Shown: piece after piece, positions 1-8,898 of the stretch
How the letters are laid out: every line of letters starts with the position of its first letter
Numbering within the stretch: position 1 is the first letter of the stretch
Assembly: GCA_964413535.1 (NCBI GenBank)
Contig: CAYPTB010000004.1
Location: 1-64,000, forward strand
Length of the DNA: 64,000 nucleotides
From: CAYPTB01 sp964413535
Lineage (GTDB): Bacteria; Planctomycetota; UBA1135; GCA-002686595
Direction: 5' to 3'
Position numbers and translations under genes: made by a program
Notes under the pieces: generated by a model
The model's database searches: none
What the model saw: only the letters and a program-made list of their open reading frames with translations
What the model was told of the DNA's origin: nothing

Positions 1-1
1 G

Positions 2-166
2 CGCGACGCGGCGACGACGTCGATGACGCAGGACTTCGTCGAGCGCATGTTCGGCGGCGAGGCGAAGCCGCTGCTCGCGCACCTCGTGGAGCACGAGAGC
101 CTGGACCGCGACGCGCTCGAGGAGCTCAAGCGCCGCATCGAGACGCAGCTCTCGGAGGAGGAGTGA
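2..166 (+). CDS. BlaI/MecI-family transcriptional repressor (C-terminal part)
   Basis: Only the last 54 residues are visible; the gene begins before the window. The fragment has the C-terminal dimerisation pattern of BlaI/MecI/CopY repressors: a short hydrophobic FVERMFGG turn, a helix with LLAHLVE, and a final helix rich in Leu and Glu. The winged-helix DNA-binding part is missing from view. One base separates its stop (164-166) from the ATG of the M56 peptidase gene at 168, so the two are surely co-transcribed. In known BlaI/BlaR1 pairs the membrane peptidase signals destruction of the repressor; here the same logic is inferred from context. Family call is good, target operon unknown. Confidence 0.8.
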   Translation, partial: RDAATTSMTQDFVERMFGGEAKPLLAHLVEHESLDRDALEELKRRIETQLSEEE

Positions 167-167
167 C

Positions 168-2588
168 ATGGAGCTCGCGCTCTTCCACGCCGCGCTCGCG
201 TCCCTCGGGTTGGCCGCGATCGCGCTCGTCTTCGCGCTCTTCCAACGCGTCCTGCGCCATGCGCCGGTCGACGCCTACCGCGTGGGCGTGTTCGCCCTCG
301 CGAGCGTGTTCTGCCTGCCCGTCCTGCACGTGGCCGCCGAGGCTTCGGGGCTGTCGGACCACTTCCGCGCGCGGCTGCCTGTGCTGAGCGCTGCGCGCAG
401 CGCGCCGCCGGCCGCGGTCGAGCCGCCGCGCGTCGCACCGGAGGGAAGAGGGGAGTCGGCCGAGCTCGCGGGCGATCCGGCGGACGTGGCCTCCCTCGTC
501 ATCGGTCTGCTCGGTGCGGCGCAGCAGGTCGAGGAGACGGCTCTTGCGCCCGCGCGCAGCGAGGGAGCGGCGGCGCGCGAGCCCGAGAACCTTTCGATGC
601 AGGTCGCGCCGATCCAGATCGCGCCGATCCAGATCGCGAGCGGCGCGAGGGGGAGCGACCTGCTCGGCCGCGCGCTCGCGTGGCTCCCTGCCGCTTACGC
701 CGTCGGCCTCGCGATCGCGCTCGTGCGCCTCGCGCGCCGGCTCCTGCGGACGCGAGTGCTCGTGCGCAGCGCGCGCGCGGCGGACGATCCGCTCGTGACG
801 GCGGCCTGGAGCCGAGCGCTCGCGCGCGTGCGCGTCGAGGGCGCGCGGCTCGTCGTGTCGCGCGAGGTCGAGGCGCCGGCCTGCGCGGGGCTCGTGGAGC
901 GCGTCGTCGTCCTGCCGGAGGACGGCGTGGAGATCCGCCGCCCGGAAGTCCTCGAGTGCGTGCTGCTGCACGAGCTCGTGCACCTCGAGCGCCGCGACGC
1001 CTGGGTCCAGCTCGCCGAGGAGTGCCTGTGCGCCGCCTTCTGGTTCCACCCCGCGGCGTTCTGGCTCGCGCGGCGTCTTGCCGTGTTGCGCGAGCTCGCC
1101 TGCGACGCGCGCGTGGTCGAGCGCACCGGCGGCCGCCGGCGCTACGCCGCCGTGCTGCTCGAGTACGCCGCGTTGCTCGCGGAGCGCTTGCGCGCCGGAG
1201 CGGGGCGCGAGGCGCCCTCGGCGCTCGTGCCCTGGACGCGCTCGCAGCGCCGCGGCGCACACCCCGAACGTTCCAAAGGCCAATTGACCCGGAGGATCGA
1301 GATGCTGTTCGTGAAGACACCGCGTTCGGCGCGCCCGTGGCGCGCGCTCACCCACACGCTCGCGGCGGGGCTCCTCGGAGTCGTGCTGTGCAGCCAACTG
1401 GCGCTCGCTTCGGCGTTCGGCGGGGACGGCGAGGGCGCCGCCCAGGCCGGCGCGGCGTCGCGCCTCGTTCCGGCCGCGCCGAGCGCGCCCGTCGCCGACG
1501 TGCCGCCCGAGCCGGCGGGCGCCCCGCAGGCCCCCGCGGCGGTCGCCATCCCTCGTGAAGGGGAAGCGCGCGCAGCTCACCACGCCTACCCCGCCAAGGT
1601 CGCGGAGGGCAATGCGGGTCTGGCGTTCGGCGTGCGCGTGGCGCGTTCGTCGGACGGCGCGCCGCAGAAGCTCGGGGTCGTGCTCGAGACGCCCGGCCCG
1701 GTGCTCGCCGCGCAGCTCGGCCTGGCGGAGGGCGTGGGACTGGTCGTGCTCGAGGTCGTGGAGGGCTCCGCGGCAGAGCGCGCCGGCCTCGCGCGTTTCG
1801 ACGTCCTGGCCGCCGTCGCCGGAGAGCCGGCGCACGACGCGAGCCTCGCGCGCGCGAAGGCCGAGTGGAACGCGGGCCGGCCGCTCGAGCTCGAAGTCGT
1901 GCGGGGCGGGCGCCGCACGAGCGTCACCCTGCCGGGCGTGGAGCCCGGCGCGCGGGCCGCGGCGGAGGGCAAGCACCGCGGCGAGACCGGGGCGCTGCGC
2001 TCCGACGGCGTACGCGAGCACGGGGGCAGCGTGCACGTGTGGCCGGACCGCGCGCGCGTCGCCGATGCGGCGCGCCGGTACGGCGAGGTGCGCGCGCACG
2101 AGGCGCTCGAGTCGGCGCACGCGGTGATCGCGGAGCTCCTGGAGCGATACGGCATCGAGAGCCGTGGCGACCTCGCGCGCGACGCGCTCGAAGTCGCCCG
2201 CCGCTACTACGGGTCGATCGATCCCGAGTCCTTCGCGCGCGACGTGAAGCACGCGTTGCCGGCCTATCTCGAGGAGCTGCGCTCACGCGACGTCGACGTC
2301 GACCTCGTACTCGACGACGTGCGGGCGGCCCTCGAGAGCGTGCTGGCCGACCCGGAGCGCTACCTGAACGCGACTCGCACGAAGCTGTTCGAGACGCCCG
2401 CCGCTCCGCGGCGCCCGAGGGAACCGAGCGCTCCCGGAGATGACATCGATGGGACGCGGCGTGACCTCGACCGTTTGCGCGCCGAGCTCGGGGAGGCCAT
2501 GGAACGCATCCAGGCGCAGATGCGCGACCTCGAGCTGCTGCACGAGCGGGTGCAGGAGCTCGTGGAGCGTCAGGCCGAACGGCGTTGA
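168..2588 (+). CDS. M56 (BlaR1/MecR1-type) membrane metallopeptidase with C-terminal PDZ domain
   Basis: 806 aa integral membrane zinc protease. Hydrophobic segments lie near residues 3-25, 45-65, 165-190 and 395-415. The M56 zinc site is HELVH with H268, E269 and H272, followed by the family's WFHP and ELACD motifs. After the last membrane segment comes a PDZ domain (about 485-590) and then a long charged, probably helical tail ending in a Leu/Glu/Gln-rich coil. It lacks the penicillin-binding sensor domain of true BlaR1, so beta-lactam sensing is not implied; the extracytoplasmic PDZ tail may instead sense misfolded or processed peptides (inference). The residue stretch APIQIAPIQIA is encoded by a 15-bp direct duplication at about 606-635. 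It follows the BlaI-like gene with a one-base gap. Confidence 0.85.
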   Translation: MELALFHAALASLGLAAIALVFALFQRVLRHAPVDAYRVGVFALASVFCLPVLHVAAEASGLSDHFRARLPVLSAARSAPPAAVEPPRVAPEGRGESAELAGDPADVASLVIGLLGAAQQVEETALAPARSEGAAAREPENLSMQVAPIQIAPIQIASGARGSDLLGRALAWLPAAYAVGLAIALVRLARRLLRTRVLVRSARAADDPLVTAAWSRALARVRVEGARLVVSREVEAPACAGLVERVVVLPEDGVEIRRPEVLECVLLHELVHLERRDAWVQLAEECLCAAFWFHPAAFWLARRLAVLRELACDARVVERTGGRRRYAAVLLEYAALLAERLRAGAGREAPSALVPWTRSQRRGAHPERSKGQLTRRIEMLFVKTPRSARPWRALTHTLAAGLLGVVLCSQLALASAFGGDGEGAAQAGAASRLVPAAPSAPVADVPPEPAGAPQAPAAVAIPREGEARAAHHAYPAKVAEGNAGLAFGVRVARSSDGAPQKLGVVLETPGPVLAAQLGLAEGVGLVVLEVVEGSAAERAGLARFDVLAAVAGEPAHDASLARAKAEWNAGRPLELEVVRGGRRTSVTLPGVEPGARAAAEGKHRGETGALRSDGVREHGGSVHVWPDRARVADAARRYGEVRAHEALESAHAVIAELLERYGIESRGDLARDALEVARRYYGSIDPESFARDVKHALPAYLEELRSRDVDVDLVLDDVRAALESVLADPERYLNATRTKLFETPAAPRRPREPSAPGDDIDGTRRDLDRLRAELGEAMERIQAQMRDLELLHERVQELVERQAERR

Positions 2589-2637
2589 TACGGAGCCGCG
2601 TCGGGCCGGTCGCGCGCGCAGAGCGGAAAGCGCGACA

Positions 2638-3459
2638 ATGCGCGGCATGCGTGAGCCCGCGGCTCTCGACGGATCGACCGAGCTCGCGTGGGTCGAGCAC
2701 GCCCTCCCCGGACCGGACGGCGCGGCGCGCGTGCGGCTCGCGCAGGAGCTCGGCGTCGCGCTCGAGGTCGCGTGTCGCCCCGAGCTCGAGCTCGACGCGC
2801 TCGGCGCCGCGCGCGTCGTGTGCGTGCAGGCCTGGGGCATGCACGACGCGCACCCGCTGCACCCCGCTGCGAGCCGGCGCGCGGAAGCCGCGCGACACCT
2901 CGATGCGACGCTCGAGCTGGCGCGGCAGCTCGGCGCGCCGCGCGTGATCGCCGTGTGCGGCTACGGCCGCTCCTGCGAGCGCGATCCAAAGCGCGCGCTC
3001 GCGCGCTGCCGGGCCTTCTTCGGCGAGCACGCGGTTCGCGCGCGCGAGCTCGGCGTGCGCATCCTGATCGAGCCGTTGAGCCCGCTGCGGTCGGACGCGC
3101 TGACGGATCCGCACGACGTCGCGCGCCTGATCCGGGAGCTGGGAGCGCCCGACGTGTTCGCAGGGGTGCTCGACACGGGGCACCTCTTGGACGGGGGGCG
3201 CGACCCGCGGGCCGTGCTCACGGCCTTCGACGCGCCGCTCGACGAGTTGCAGTTGCGCGGGGCGGACTCGCGGGCGCCGACGGGGGACGAGCCTTTCCGC
3301 GCGTGGCTCGCGGCGCGGCCAGAACCGCCCGCGGTCGTGTCCGTCGAGTACCGCGAGGTGCTGGACCCCGCGCGCGTGCGCGCGCTCGCGCGACGTCTGC
3401 GCCGGGCCTGGGACGCTTCCGCGGCGGCCGGTCCGGCCGGTGCGCCGCAAGGCGAGTGA
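2638..3459 (+). CDS. Sugar phosphate isomerase/epimerase-like TIM-barrel protein
   Basis: About 273 aa. The pattern is that of the xylose isomerase-like/AP endonuclease 2 TIM-barrel superfamily: RVIAVCGYGR strand, a metal-ligand Glu in LIEPLSP, a His in LDTGHLLDGG, and a late Glu in VVSVEYRE. These proteins act on sugars or sugar phosphates with a divalent metal; the substrate cannot be read from the sequence. ATG at 2638 and ATG at 2647 are both possible starts. It lies 49 nt after the M56 gene and before a sensor kinase, all on the same strand, but nothing ties its function to them. Confidence 0.75.
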   Translation: MRGMREPAALDGSTELAWVEHALPGPDGAARVRLAQELGVALEVACRPELELDALGAARVVCVQAWGMHDAHPLHPAASRRAEAARHLDATLELARQLGAPRVIAVCGYGRSCERDPKRALARCRAFFGEHAVRARELGVRILIEPLSPLRSDALTDPHDVARLIRELGAPDVFAGVLDTGHLLDGGRDPRAVLTAFDAPLDELQLRGADSRAPTGDEPFRAWLAARPEPPAVVSVEYREVLDPARVRALARRLRRAWDASAAAGPAGAPQGE

Positions 3460-3619
3460 TTGCGCACGCCGGCGCGCGCGGGCGGCGGCGATCCTCCGCG
3501 GCAGCGCGGGTCGGAAGGCGGGAACCGGGACTCGCGGGGCTGGCCTCGGGGAGCTACAAAGGTCGCCGGAGGAGAGTTCAGGCGCCGGCTCCGGCCGCGC
3601 CCCGACTCTGGAGAACGCG

Positions 3620-5314
3620 ATGGCCGAGAAAGCGATCCCTTCGCGTGAGCTCGAGCTCTTGGAAGAGATCCGGATCCTGGAGGAACGCCTGGCCGAGGCG
3701 GGCGCCCGCAGCGCGGCGCAGGGCCGCGACCCGCCCGACGAGAGCTCGACCCAGGCGCCCCTCGAGGCCAGCGAGGCGCGGCTGCGCCAGGTGATCGACC
3801 TCGTCCCGCACTTCATCTTCGCGAAGGACGACGCCGGCCGCTTCCTGTTGCTGAACCGCGCGGTCGCAGAGGCCTTCGGCCAGCGGGTGGAGGACGTGCT
3901 CGGTCGGACCGACGCGGACTTCGCCACCGACCCCGAGGAGGTCGCGCGCTTCCGCGAGGACGACCAGAAGGTCATCCGGCGCGGCGAACCCGTGTTCATC
4001 CCGGAGGAGACGCTCACCGACGCGCGCGGCAACGTGCGCTACCTGCAGACGGTCAAGATCCCCTACACCGAGTCGGGCACGGCGCGGCCGGCGATCCTGG
4101 GCGTGGCCGTCGACGTCACGGAGCGCAAGCAGGCGGAGGAAGCGCGCATCGAGCTCGAGACCAAGCTCTTCGAGGCGCAGCGCCTCGAGTGCCTGGGGAT
4201 CCTGGCGGGCGGCGTCGCGCACGACTTCAACAACCTGCTGCAGGTGATCCTCGGGAACGTCGACCTCGCGCTCGAGGACCTGGCGGAGGGAGCGGTGGCG
4301 CGCGAGTGCCTGGAGCAAGCGGTCATCGCCAGCCGGCGCGCGGGCGAGCTGTGCAAGCAGATGCTCGCCTACGCGGGCAAGGGCAGCTTCGCGCCCGAGC
4401 TCACCGACTTGAAGCGCATCGTCGAGGAGATCTACCAACTCATGGAGGTCTCGGTGCCGAAGACGGCGCACCTCGTGCGCGTGCTCGGCGACGTGCCGCC
4501 GGTGCTCGCCGACCCGAGCCAACTGCATCAGGTGCTCTTGAACCTGGTCACGAACGCCGCCGACGCCCTCGGCGCGGAAGACGGTCGGATCGAGATCTCG
4601 ACCGGCAGTCGGACGTTCGGCGCAGGAGAGCTCGCAAGCTCCTTCCAGGAGCGCCAGGCGCCGCCCGGGCGCTACGTGTGGCTCGAGGTCGTCGACACGG
4701 GCGTCGGGATGGACGCCGAGACGGTCCAGCGCGCCTGCGATCCGTTCTTCACCACCAAGGAGAAGGGCCACGGGCTCGGCCTCGCGGCCGTGCTCGGGAT
4801 CGTCCGCGCGTGCGACGGCGTGCTGCAGATCGAGAGCGAGCCCGGCGCGGGCACGCGGGTGCGCGTGCTGTTCCCGGCCGCCGAGGGCGTCGCCGTGCAG
4901 CCCGGCGCGACTCCGTCACGAGCCGGTTGGACGGCGCGCGGAGCCGTGCTCGTCGTCGACGACGACGAGGCGCTGCGCGAGCTCTCGCGCCGCTTCCTGG
5001 AGCGCGTCGGCTTCGACGTGACCGTCGCCGCGGGCGGCGAGGAGGCGCTCGCGCACCTCGAGCGGCAGATGGCCGACTTCGTCCTGGTCGTGCTGGATCT
5101 CTCCATGCCGCGCGTCTCCGGCGCCGACGTCCTGCGGCGCATCCGCGAAGAGCGCCCCGAGCTCCCGATCATCCTGACGAGCGGCTTCAACGAGCCGCAC
5201 CTCTTGGCCGAGCTCCCGCCCGGCGCGCCGATCGAGTTCATCCAGAAGCCCTTCCGCATCGAGGACCTCTTCGCGCTCTCGCGCCGCCTGCTGGAAGACC
5301 GCCGCTCGGCGTGA
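3620..5314 (+). CDS. PAS-domain hybrid histidine kinase with C-terminal receiver domain
   Basis: 564 aa, apparently cytoplasmic, with no membrane segments. Order: N-terminal coiled coil (about 8-25), PAS domain (about 55-175, with the typical FIFAKDDAGRF start and a PAC-like VTERKQAEEA end), HisKA-type dimerisation helix with H201 in GGVAHDFNNLL, HATPase domain (N box LNLVTNAADAL, G1 box DTGVGM, F box DPFFTTKEKGHGLGL), then a receiver domain with an acidic pocket (DDDE) and phosphoacceptor D493 in VVLDLSMP. The HDFNNLL box is typical of hybrid kinases that lack a separate regulator gene. The ATG at 3620 is chosen because the longer frame upstream is Arg-rich and not family-like. It converges with the hydrolase gene two bases further on. 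Confidence 0.9.
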   Translation: MAEKAIPSRELELLEEIRILEERLAEAGARSAAQGRDPPDESSTQAPLEASEARLRQVIDLVPHFIFAKDDAGRFLLLNRAVAEAFGQRVEDVLGRTDADFATDPEEVARFREDDQKVIRRGEPVFIPEETLTDARGNVRYLQTVKIPYTESGTARPAILGVAVDVTERKQAEEARIELETKLFEAQRLECLGILAGGVAHDFNNLLQVILGNVDLALEDLAEGAVARECLEQAVIASRRAGELCKQMLAYAGKGSFAPELTDLKRIVEEIYQLMEVSVPKTAHLVRVLGDVPPVLADPSQLHQVLLNLVTNAADALGAEDGRIEISTGSRTFGAGELASSFQERQAPPGRYVWLEVVDTGVGMDAETVQRACDPFFTTKEKGHGLGLAAVLGIVRACDGVLQIESEPGAGTRVRVLFPAAEGVAVQPGATPSRAGWTARGAVLVVDDDEALRELSRRFLERVGFDVTVAAGGEEALAHLERQMADFVLVVLDLSMPRVSGADVLRRIREERPELPIILTSGFNEPHLLAELPPGAPIEFIQKPFRIEDLFALSRRLLEDRRSA

Positions 5315-5316
5315 GC

Positions 5317-7332
5317 TCACAGGCCGCGGCGCGGCACGCGTTCGTCCCAGGTGCGCGCGAAGACGCGCGCGTCGCCCTCCCAGGCCTCGAGGCGCGCCGC
5401 GACCGTGAACGCGCTCTGCGTGCACGCGAGCGTGATCTCCGTCTCGACCGCGACGTTCCAGGCGCCGCGTGCGAGCTCCGTGCGCTGCCTCATGGCCGCG
5501 CGCGCGCGTAGGGGATCGGCGGGATGGATGGCGTGCTCCGTGACGATCGCGTCGCCGCCGTCCACGTCGCCGGCGGCGGCGAGGCGTGCGAGGGCCACGC
5601 GGCCCTGCGCGTCGAAGCCCGAGCGCGTGCGCACCACGACGTCGCCCGACGCGGGGTCGATCTCCTCGCTCCGCGCGCGGAGGCCGGGGTGGCGCGGCGA
5701 CCAGTGCGACGCCGGGGCCTGCTCGGGCGGGTCGAAGGGACGGAGCTCGGCGTCGCGCGGATCCGGCGGGCGCACCGGGAGCGAGAACGTGCTCGGCTCG
5801 GTGAACAGCGTGAGCCGCACGGGCTCGGGCGACGGCCAGACGATCGGCCAGAAGGCGTTCGAGAGCGCGAGCCGCACGCGATGGCCGGGCGGGAAGGCGT
5901 GCGCCGCGTCGTTGAGGAAGAGGGTGACCTCGAGCGGCTCACCGGGCTCGAGCGGTCGGAAGGCTTCGCTCCCGTTGCGATGCGTCAGGTTCGACACGCC
6001 GTAGCTCACGCGTCGCGAGCTCCCGTCGGACGCGACGTCGCACAGGCGCGCGACGAGGAACGCGGCCGGCCGATCCGCGGCGACGACGACCCGCACGCAC
6101 GGTGCGCCGAGGATCTCCACGCGCAGGGCGAGCGGCTCCGAATCGAAGCACAGCGCGAGCGCGTCGTCCTCGCGCTGGTCCTCACCGCCGGCCACGAGCC
6201 AGTTCCCCGACGCGCGCCCCAAGGTCTGGGGCGAGGCGATCACGAGCTCCGCGCGCGCGCGCGCGTCGCCCAGGCGATCGGGCGCCAGGTGGAACACGCG
6301 CGCGGCGATGCGCGCCGAGGGCCAGCTCGCCTCGGCCACCCAGCGTCCGGGGCGATCACCCGTCCAACCGGGCGGAACGCTCTCGGGCATCCAGACGCGG
6401 TAGCGCGGCTCGCGAGCGTGCGGCGAGCCGCGCTCGGCGCCGAGACAGCTTTGCCAGAAGGAGAGCGCCTCCTGCAGGAACCCGATGCTCGGACCGGGTC
6501 GCGCGTCGTGCGGATAGTCGTGACCCCACGGCCCGATGAGACCGCGACAGGCGCGGAGCTCGGCGACGAGGCGCGGGATCGCGTTCGAGTAGCCGTCGGC
6601 CCAGCCGCCGACCGCGAACACCGGACAGGCGATCGCCGCGTAGTCCTCGCGCACCGAGCCCTGTTTCCAGTACGCGTCGTACAGCGGATGGCCGAGCCAT
6701 CGCAGCGGATGCGGCTTCGCCGTCGCGAGCCGCTCGAGCCACGTGGCGCGCCAGCTCGCGCCCACGAGCGCCGGATCGGGCGGCTGCGCCACGAGCTGGA
6801 AGAACGTCGCGCCCCACCACAGGTTGTCGTTCAAGAGACACCCGCCCATGTAGTGGACGTCGTCGGTGTACCGATCGTCGGTGGAGCAGACCGTCACGAT
6901 GCCCGCGAGCTCGGGCGGCCGGAGCGCCGCGATCTGCAGCGCGGCGAAGCCGCCCCACGACTTCCCGATCAGCAAGACGGCGCCGTTGCACCAGCTCTGC
7001 GCCGCGATCCAGCGGATGGCGTCGACGCCGTCGGCTTGCTCCTGCGGCAGGTACTCGTCGTGCAGCACGCCGTCGGACTCGCCCGAGCCGCGCAGGTCGA
7101 TGCGCACGGCGGCGAGCCCGTGCCCCGCGAACCAACGGTGCAACGCCTCGTCGCGATCGCGCGTGCCCAGGCGCTTGCCGTAGGGGATGTACTCGACGAC
7201 GGCCGGCACCGGCCCGCGCTCCGCTCCCTCCGGCAGCCAGAAGCGCGCCGCGAGCCGACACCCATCGCGCATCGGGATCCACGCGTGCTCGATCTCGCGC
7301 ACGCCGTGGGGGAAGGATTCGACGACGGTCAA
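5317..7332 (-). CDS. CocE/NonD-family (peptidase S15) hydrolase
   Basis: 671 aa, no signal peptide. The N-terminal half is an alpha/beta hydrolase: IPMRDGCRLAARFWLP start, oxyanion region EYIPYGKR, DLRGSGESDG, and nucleophile S125 in GKSWGG. The C-terminal half has the jelly-roll pattern of S15 enzymes (RVRLALSNAFWPIVWPSPEP). The family contains cocaine esterase, X-Pro dipeptidyl peptidases and glutaryl-7-ACA acylases, so ester or amide hydrolysis is safe to say but the substrate is not. Its start at 7332 faces the divergent DUF4266 operon across a 124-bp spacer that must hold both promoters. Confidence 0.85.
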   Translation of the reverse strand: MTVVESFPHGVREIEHAWIPMRDGCRLAARFWLPEGAERGPVPAVVEYIPYGKRLGTRDRDEALHRWFAGHGLAAVRIDLRGSGESDGVLHDEYLPQEQADGVDAIRWIAAQSWCNGAVLLIGKSWGGFAALQIAALRPPELAGIVTVCSTDDRYTDDVHYMGGCLLNDNLWWGATFFQLVAQPPDPALVGASWRATWLERLATAKPHPLRWLGHPLYDAYWKQGSVREDYAAIACPVFAVGGWADGYSNAIPRLVAELRACRGLIGPWGHDYPHDARPGPSIGFLQEALSFWQSCLGAERGSPHAREPRYRVWMPESVPPGWTGDRPGRWVAEASWPSARIAARVFHLAPDRLGDARARAELVIASPQTLGRASGNWLVAGGEDQREDDALALCFDSEPLALRVEILGAPCVRVVVAADRPAAFLVARLCDVASDGSSRRVSYGVSNLTHRNGSEAFRPLEPGEPLEVTLFLNDAAHAFPPGHRVRLALSNAFWPIVWPSPEPVRLTLFTEPSTFSLPVRPPDPRDAELRPFDPPEQAPASHWSPRHPGLRARSEEIDPASGDVVVRTRSGFDAQGRVALARLAAAGDVDGGDAIVTEHAIHPADPLRARAAMRQRTELARGAWNVAVETEITLACTQSAFTVAARLEAWEGDARVFARTWDERVPRRGL

Positions 7333-7456
7333 GGCTCGGGGGGGCGCGCGCGGGCTCCGCGCCGGCTCGCTCCAAGCCGGAGATTACTGCTTCCTAATGC
7401 GCGCGCACGCGGCGAATCACCGACACTTCCGTCACGGTCCGATCCAACGGTGCGCC

Positions 7457-7693
7457 ATGAACTCGCCGCGACTCCACGCCTCACCCCTGCGCTCCCTCTG
7501 CCTGCTCGCGATCTTCCTGGGAGGCTGTCGCTCCGAGGTCGCGTTCTACGAGAAGGCCGCCTTCGCCGACCCGGTGATGGACATGAGCGAGGAGCCGCTC
7601 GAGACCCACTGGTTCGCCAAGCTCTACTTCTCGCTCGAAGGCAGCATCGGCGGCATCGGAACAGGCGGCGGCGGGGGCTGCGGGTGCTACTGA
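7457..7693 (+). CDS. DUF4266 small lipoprotein with glycine-rich Cys-Gly-Cys tail
   Basis: 78 aa. Signal sequence with a good lipobox, L-G-G-C at residues 21-24, so C24 is probably lipidated. The mature part is only about 54 residues: a short acidic core with FADPVMDM, then H-W-F-A-K-L-Y-F, and a tail of Gly ending in GGGCGC plus Tyr. This is the pattern I associate with DUF4266 (PF14086). Two Cys separated by one Gly in a flexible tail suggest a thiol/disulfide, a metal site or a modification site; none is proven. It is the first gene of an operon with the DUF3570 barrel (10-nt overlap), a thioredoxin-like protein and ApbE. Confidence 0.8.
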   Translation: MNSPRLHASPLRSLCLLAIFLGGCRSEVAFYEKAAFADPVMDMSEEPLETHWFAKLYFSLEGSIGGIGTGGGGGCGCY

Positions 7694-8883
7694 CCCGGGC
7701 GGCTGTCGGCGCCCTCCTCGTGCTCCTCGGCGCGCCGGCGCTCGCTCAGGACGAGGGCGCCGGATCCAAAGCGCCGAAGACGACGGCGAACCAAGGCGAC
7801 CCGGGCACGAGCCGCCTCTCGACGCAGCTCGGTTGGTACCACCACGACGACGGCGGCGGCAACCCGTTCCTGGACGAGGAGCTGACGGTCATCGAGCCGA
7901 TCATCCTGTGGGACCGCAACGTGTCCGAGGACTTCGGCTACTCGGTGGCGGTCTCCTACGACAACGTCTCCAGCGCCTCGATCGACCGGCTGAGCGAGTT
8001 TCCCGAGCAATCCGGCGCCAGCGGCGACAACTACTACGGCGCCGATTTCGCGGCGCGCCACCGGATCGAAGAGGGCAAGTGGATCGGCTGGCAGCTCGGC
8101 GCGAGCTTCGAGTACGACTACACCTCCCTGCACTTCGGCGGCAACACCAGCGTGGAGAGCGCCGACAAGAACACGACCCACGGCTTCGCCCTCACCGGTT
8201 ACTACGACACGATCGACATCATCCGCTTCGACGGTGTCCAATCGGAGGGCTCCGACACGCGCCTGTCGCTGGCCGGAACCTACAGCCTCTATCGAGTGCT
8301 CTCGCCGACCTGGGCGAGCGACCTCAGCGCCACGCTCTCGGCCCAGTCGGGCTTCCTCGAGACCCCCTACAACGCCGTGGTGCTGGAGGACCCGAGCTTC
8401 CCGCCGAACCCGCTGCTCGACAACCAGGCGCAGGGCATCGAGTTCGCGGAGGAGCTGCCCGACACGCGTCTGCGCGCCGCGCTGCAGTACAGGGCCCGAC
8501 ACTTCCTGCGCGAGGGCACCGCCGTCGAGCTCGGCGGAAGGCTCTACGGCGACGACTGGGGCATCTTGAGCTTCGCGCTGGAGCCGCGCTACTACCGGAC
8601 GCTCGTCCCGGATCGCCTGCGCATGCGGCTGCGCTACCGCTACTACAACCAGACCGAGGCCGACGACTTCGACGAGCACTTCCTCGGCACGCTGGCCTCC
8701 GACCTGCCCGAGTTCCGCACGCAGGACGCCGAGCTGGCGGCCTTCGACAGCCACGGCGTGGGCGTGCGCTTCGACCTGACGCCGGGCGGCCGCCACAGTT
8801 GGTACGTCGCCCTGGACTACGAGATGCGCTCCGACGACCTGGACGGGTACTTCGCGAGCTTCGGCTACTCCATCGACTTTTGA
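7684..8883 (+). CDS. DUF3570 outer-membrane beta-barrel-like protein
   Basis: 399 aa from a GTG that overlaps the DUF4266 gene. A clear signal peptide ends at A-L-A-Q (about residue 22). The rest is a run of alternating amphipathic strands with many Tyr and aromatic pairs and the chain ends in Phe, as expected for a BAM-inserted barrel. The size and context match DUF3570. Residues 93-99 read D-N-V-S-S-A-S, which resembles the D-x-x-[ST]-G-A-[ST] site that ApbE loads with FMN in NqrC/RnfG; the ApbE gene is two genes downstream. Flavinylation is only an inference. The function of the family is not known to me. Confidence 0.75.
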   Translation: MLLTRAAVGALLVLLGAPALAQDEGAGSKAPKTTANQGDPGTSRLSTQLGWYHHDDGGGNPFLDEELTVIEPIILWDRNVSEDFGYSVAVSYDNVSSASIDRLSEFPEQSGASGDNYYGADFAARHRIEEGKWIGWQLGASFEYDYTSLHFGGNTSVESADKNTTHGFALTGYYDTIDIIRFDGVQSEGSDTRLSLAGTYSLYRVLSPTWASDLSATLSAQSGFLETPYNAVVLEDPSFPPNPLLDNQAQGIEFAEELPDTRLRAALQYRARHFLREGTAVELGGRLYGDDWGILSFALEPRYYRTLVPDRLRMRLRYRYYNQTEADDFDEHFLGTLASDLPEFRTQDAELAAFDSHGVGVRFDLTPGGRHSWYVALDYEMRSDDLDGYFASFGYSIDF

Positions 8884-8898
8884 CGGGAAGGAGCGACC

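Noticed and set aside
126..2252. Long open frame antisense to the M56 gene, and similar antisense frames elsewhere
   Set aside because: Arg/Ala/His-rich composition without motifs; antisense frames stay open because of high GC and third-position bias.
168..2588. True BlaR1 beta-lactam sensor
   Set aside because: No penicillin-binding SxxK/KTG domain; the C-terminus is PDZ plus coil.
5305..5325. GTGAGCTCAC palindrome between convergent genes as operator
   Set aside because: It is made of the two opposite stop codons and has no loop; chance is enough to explain it.
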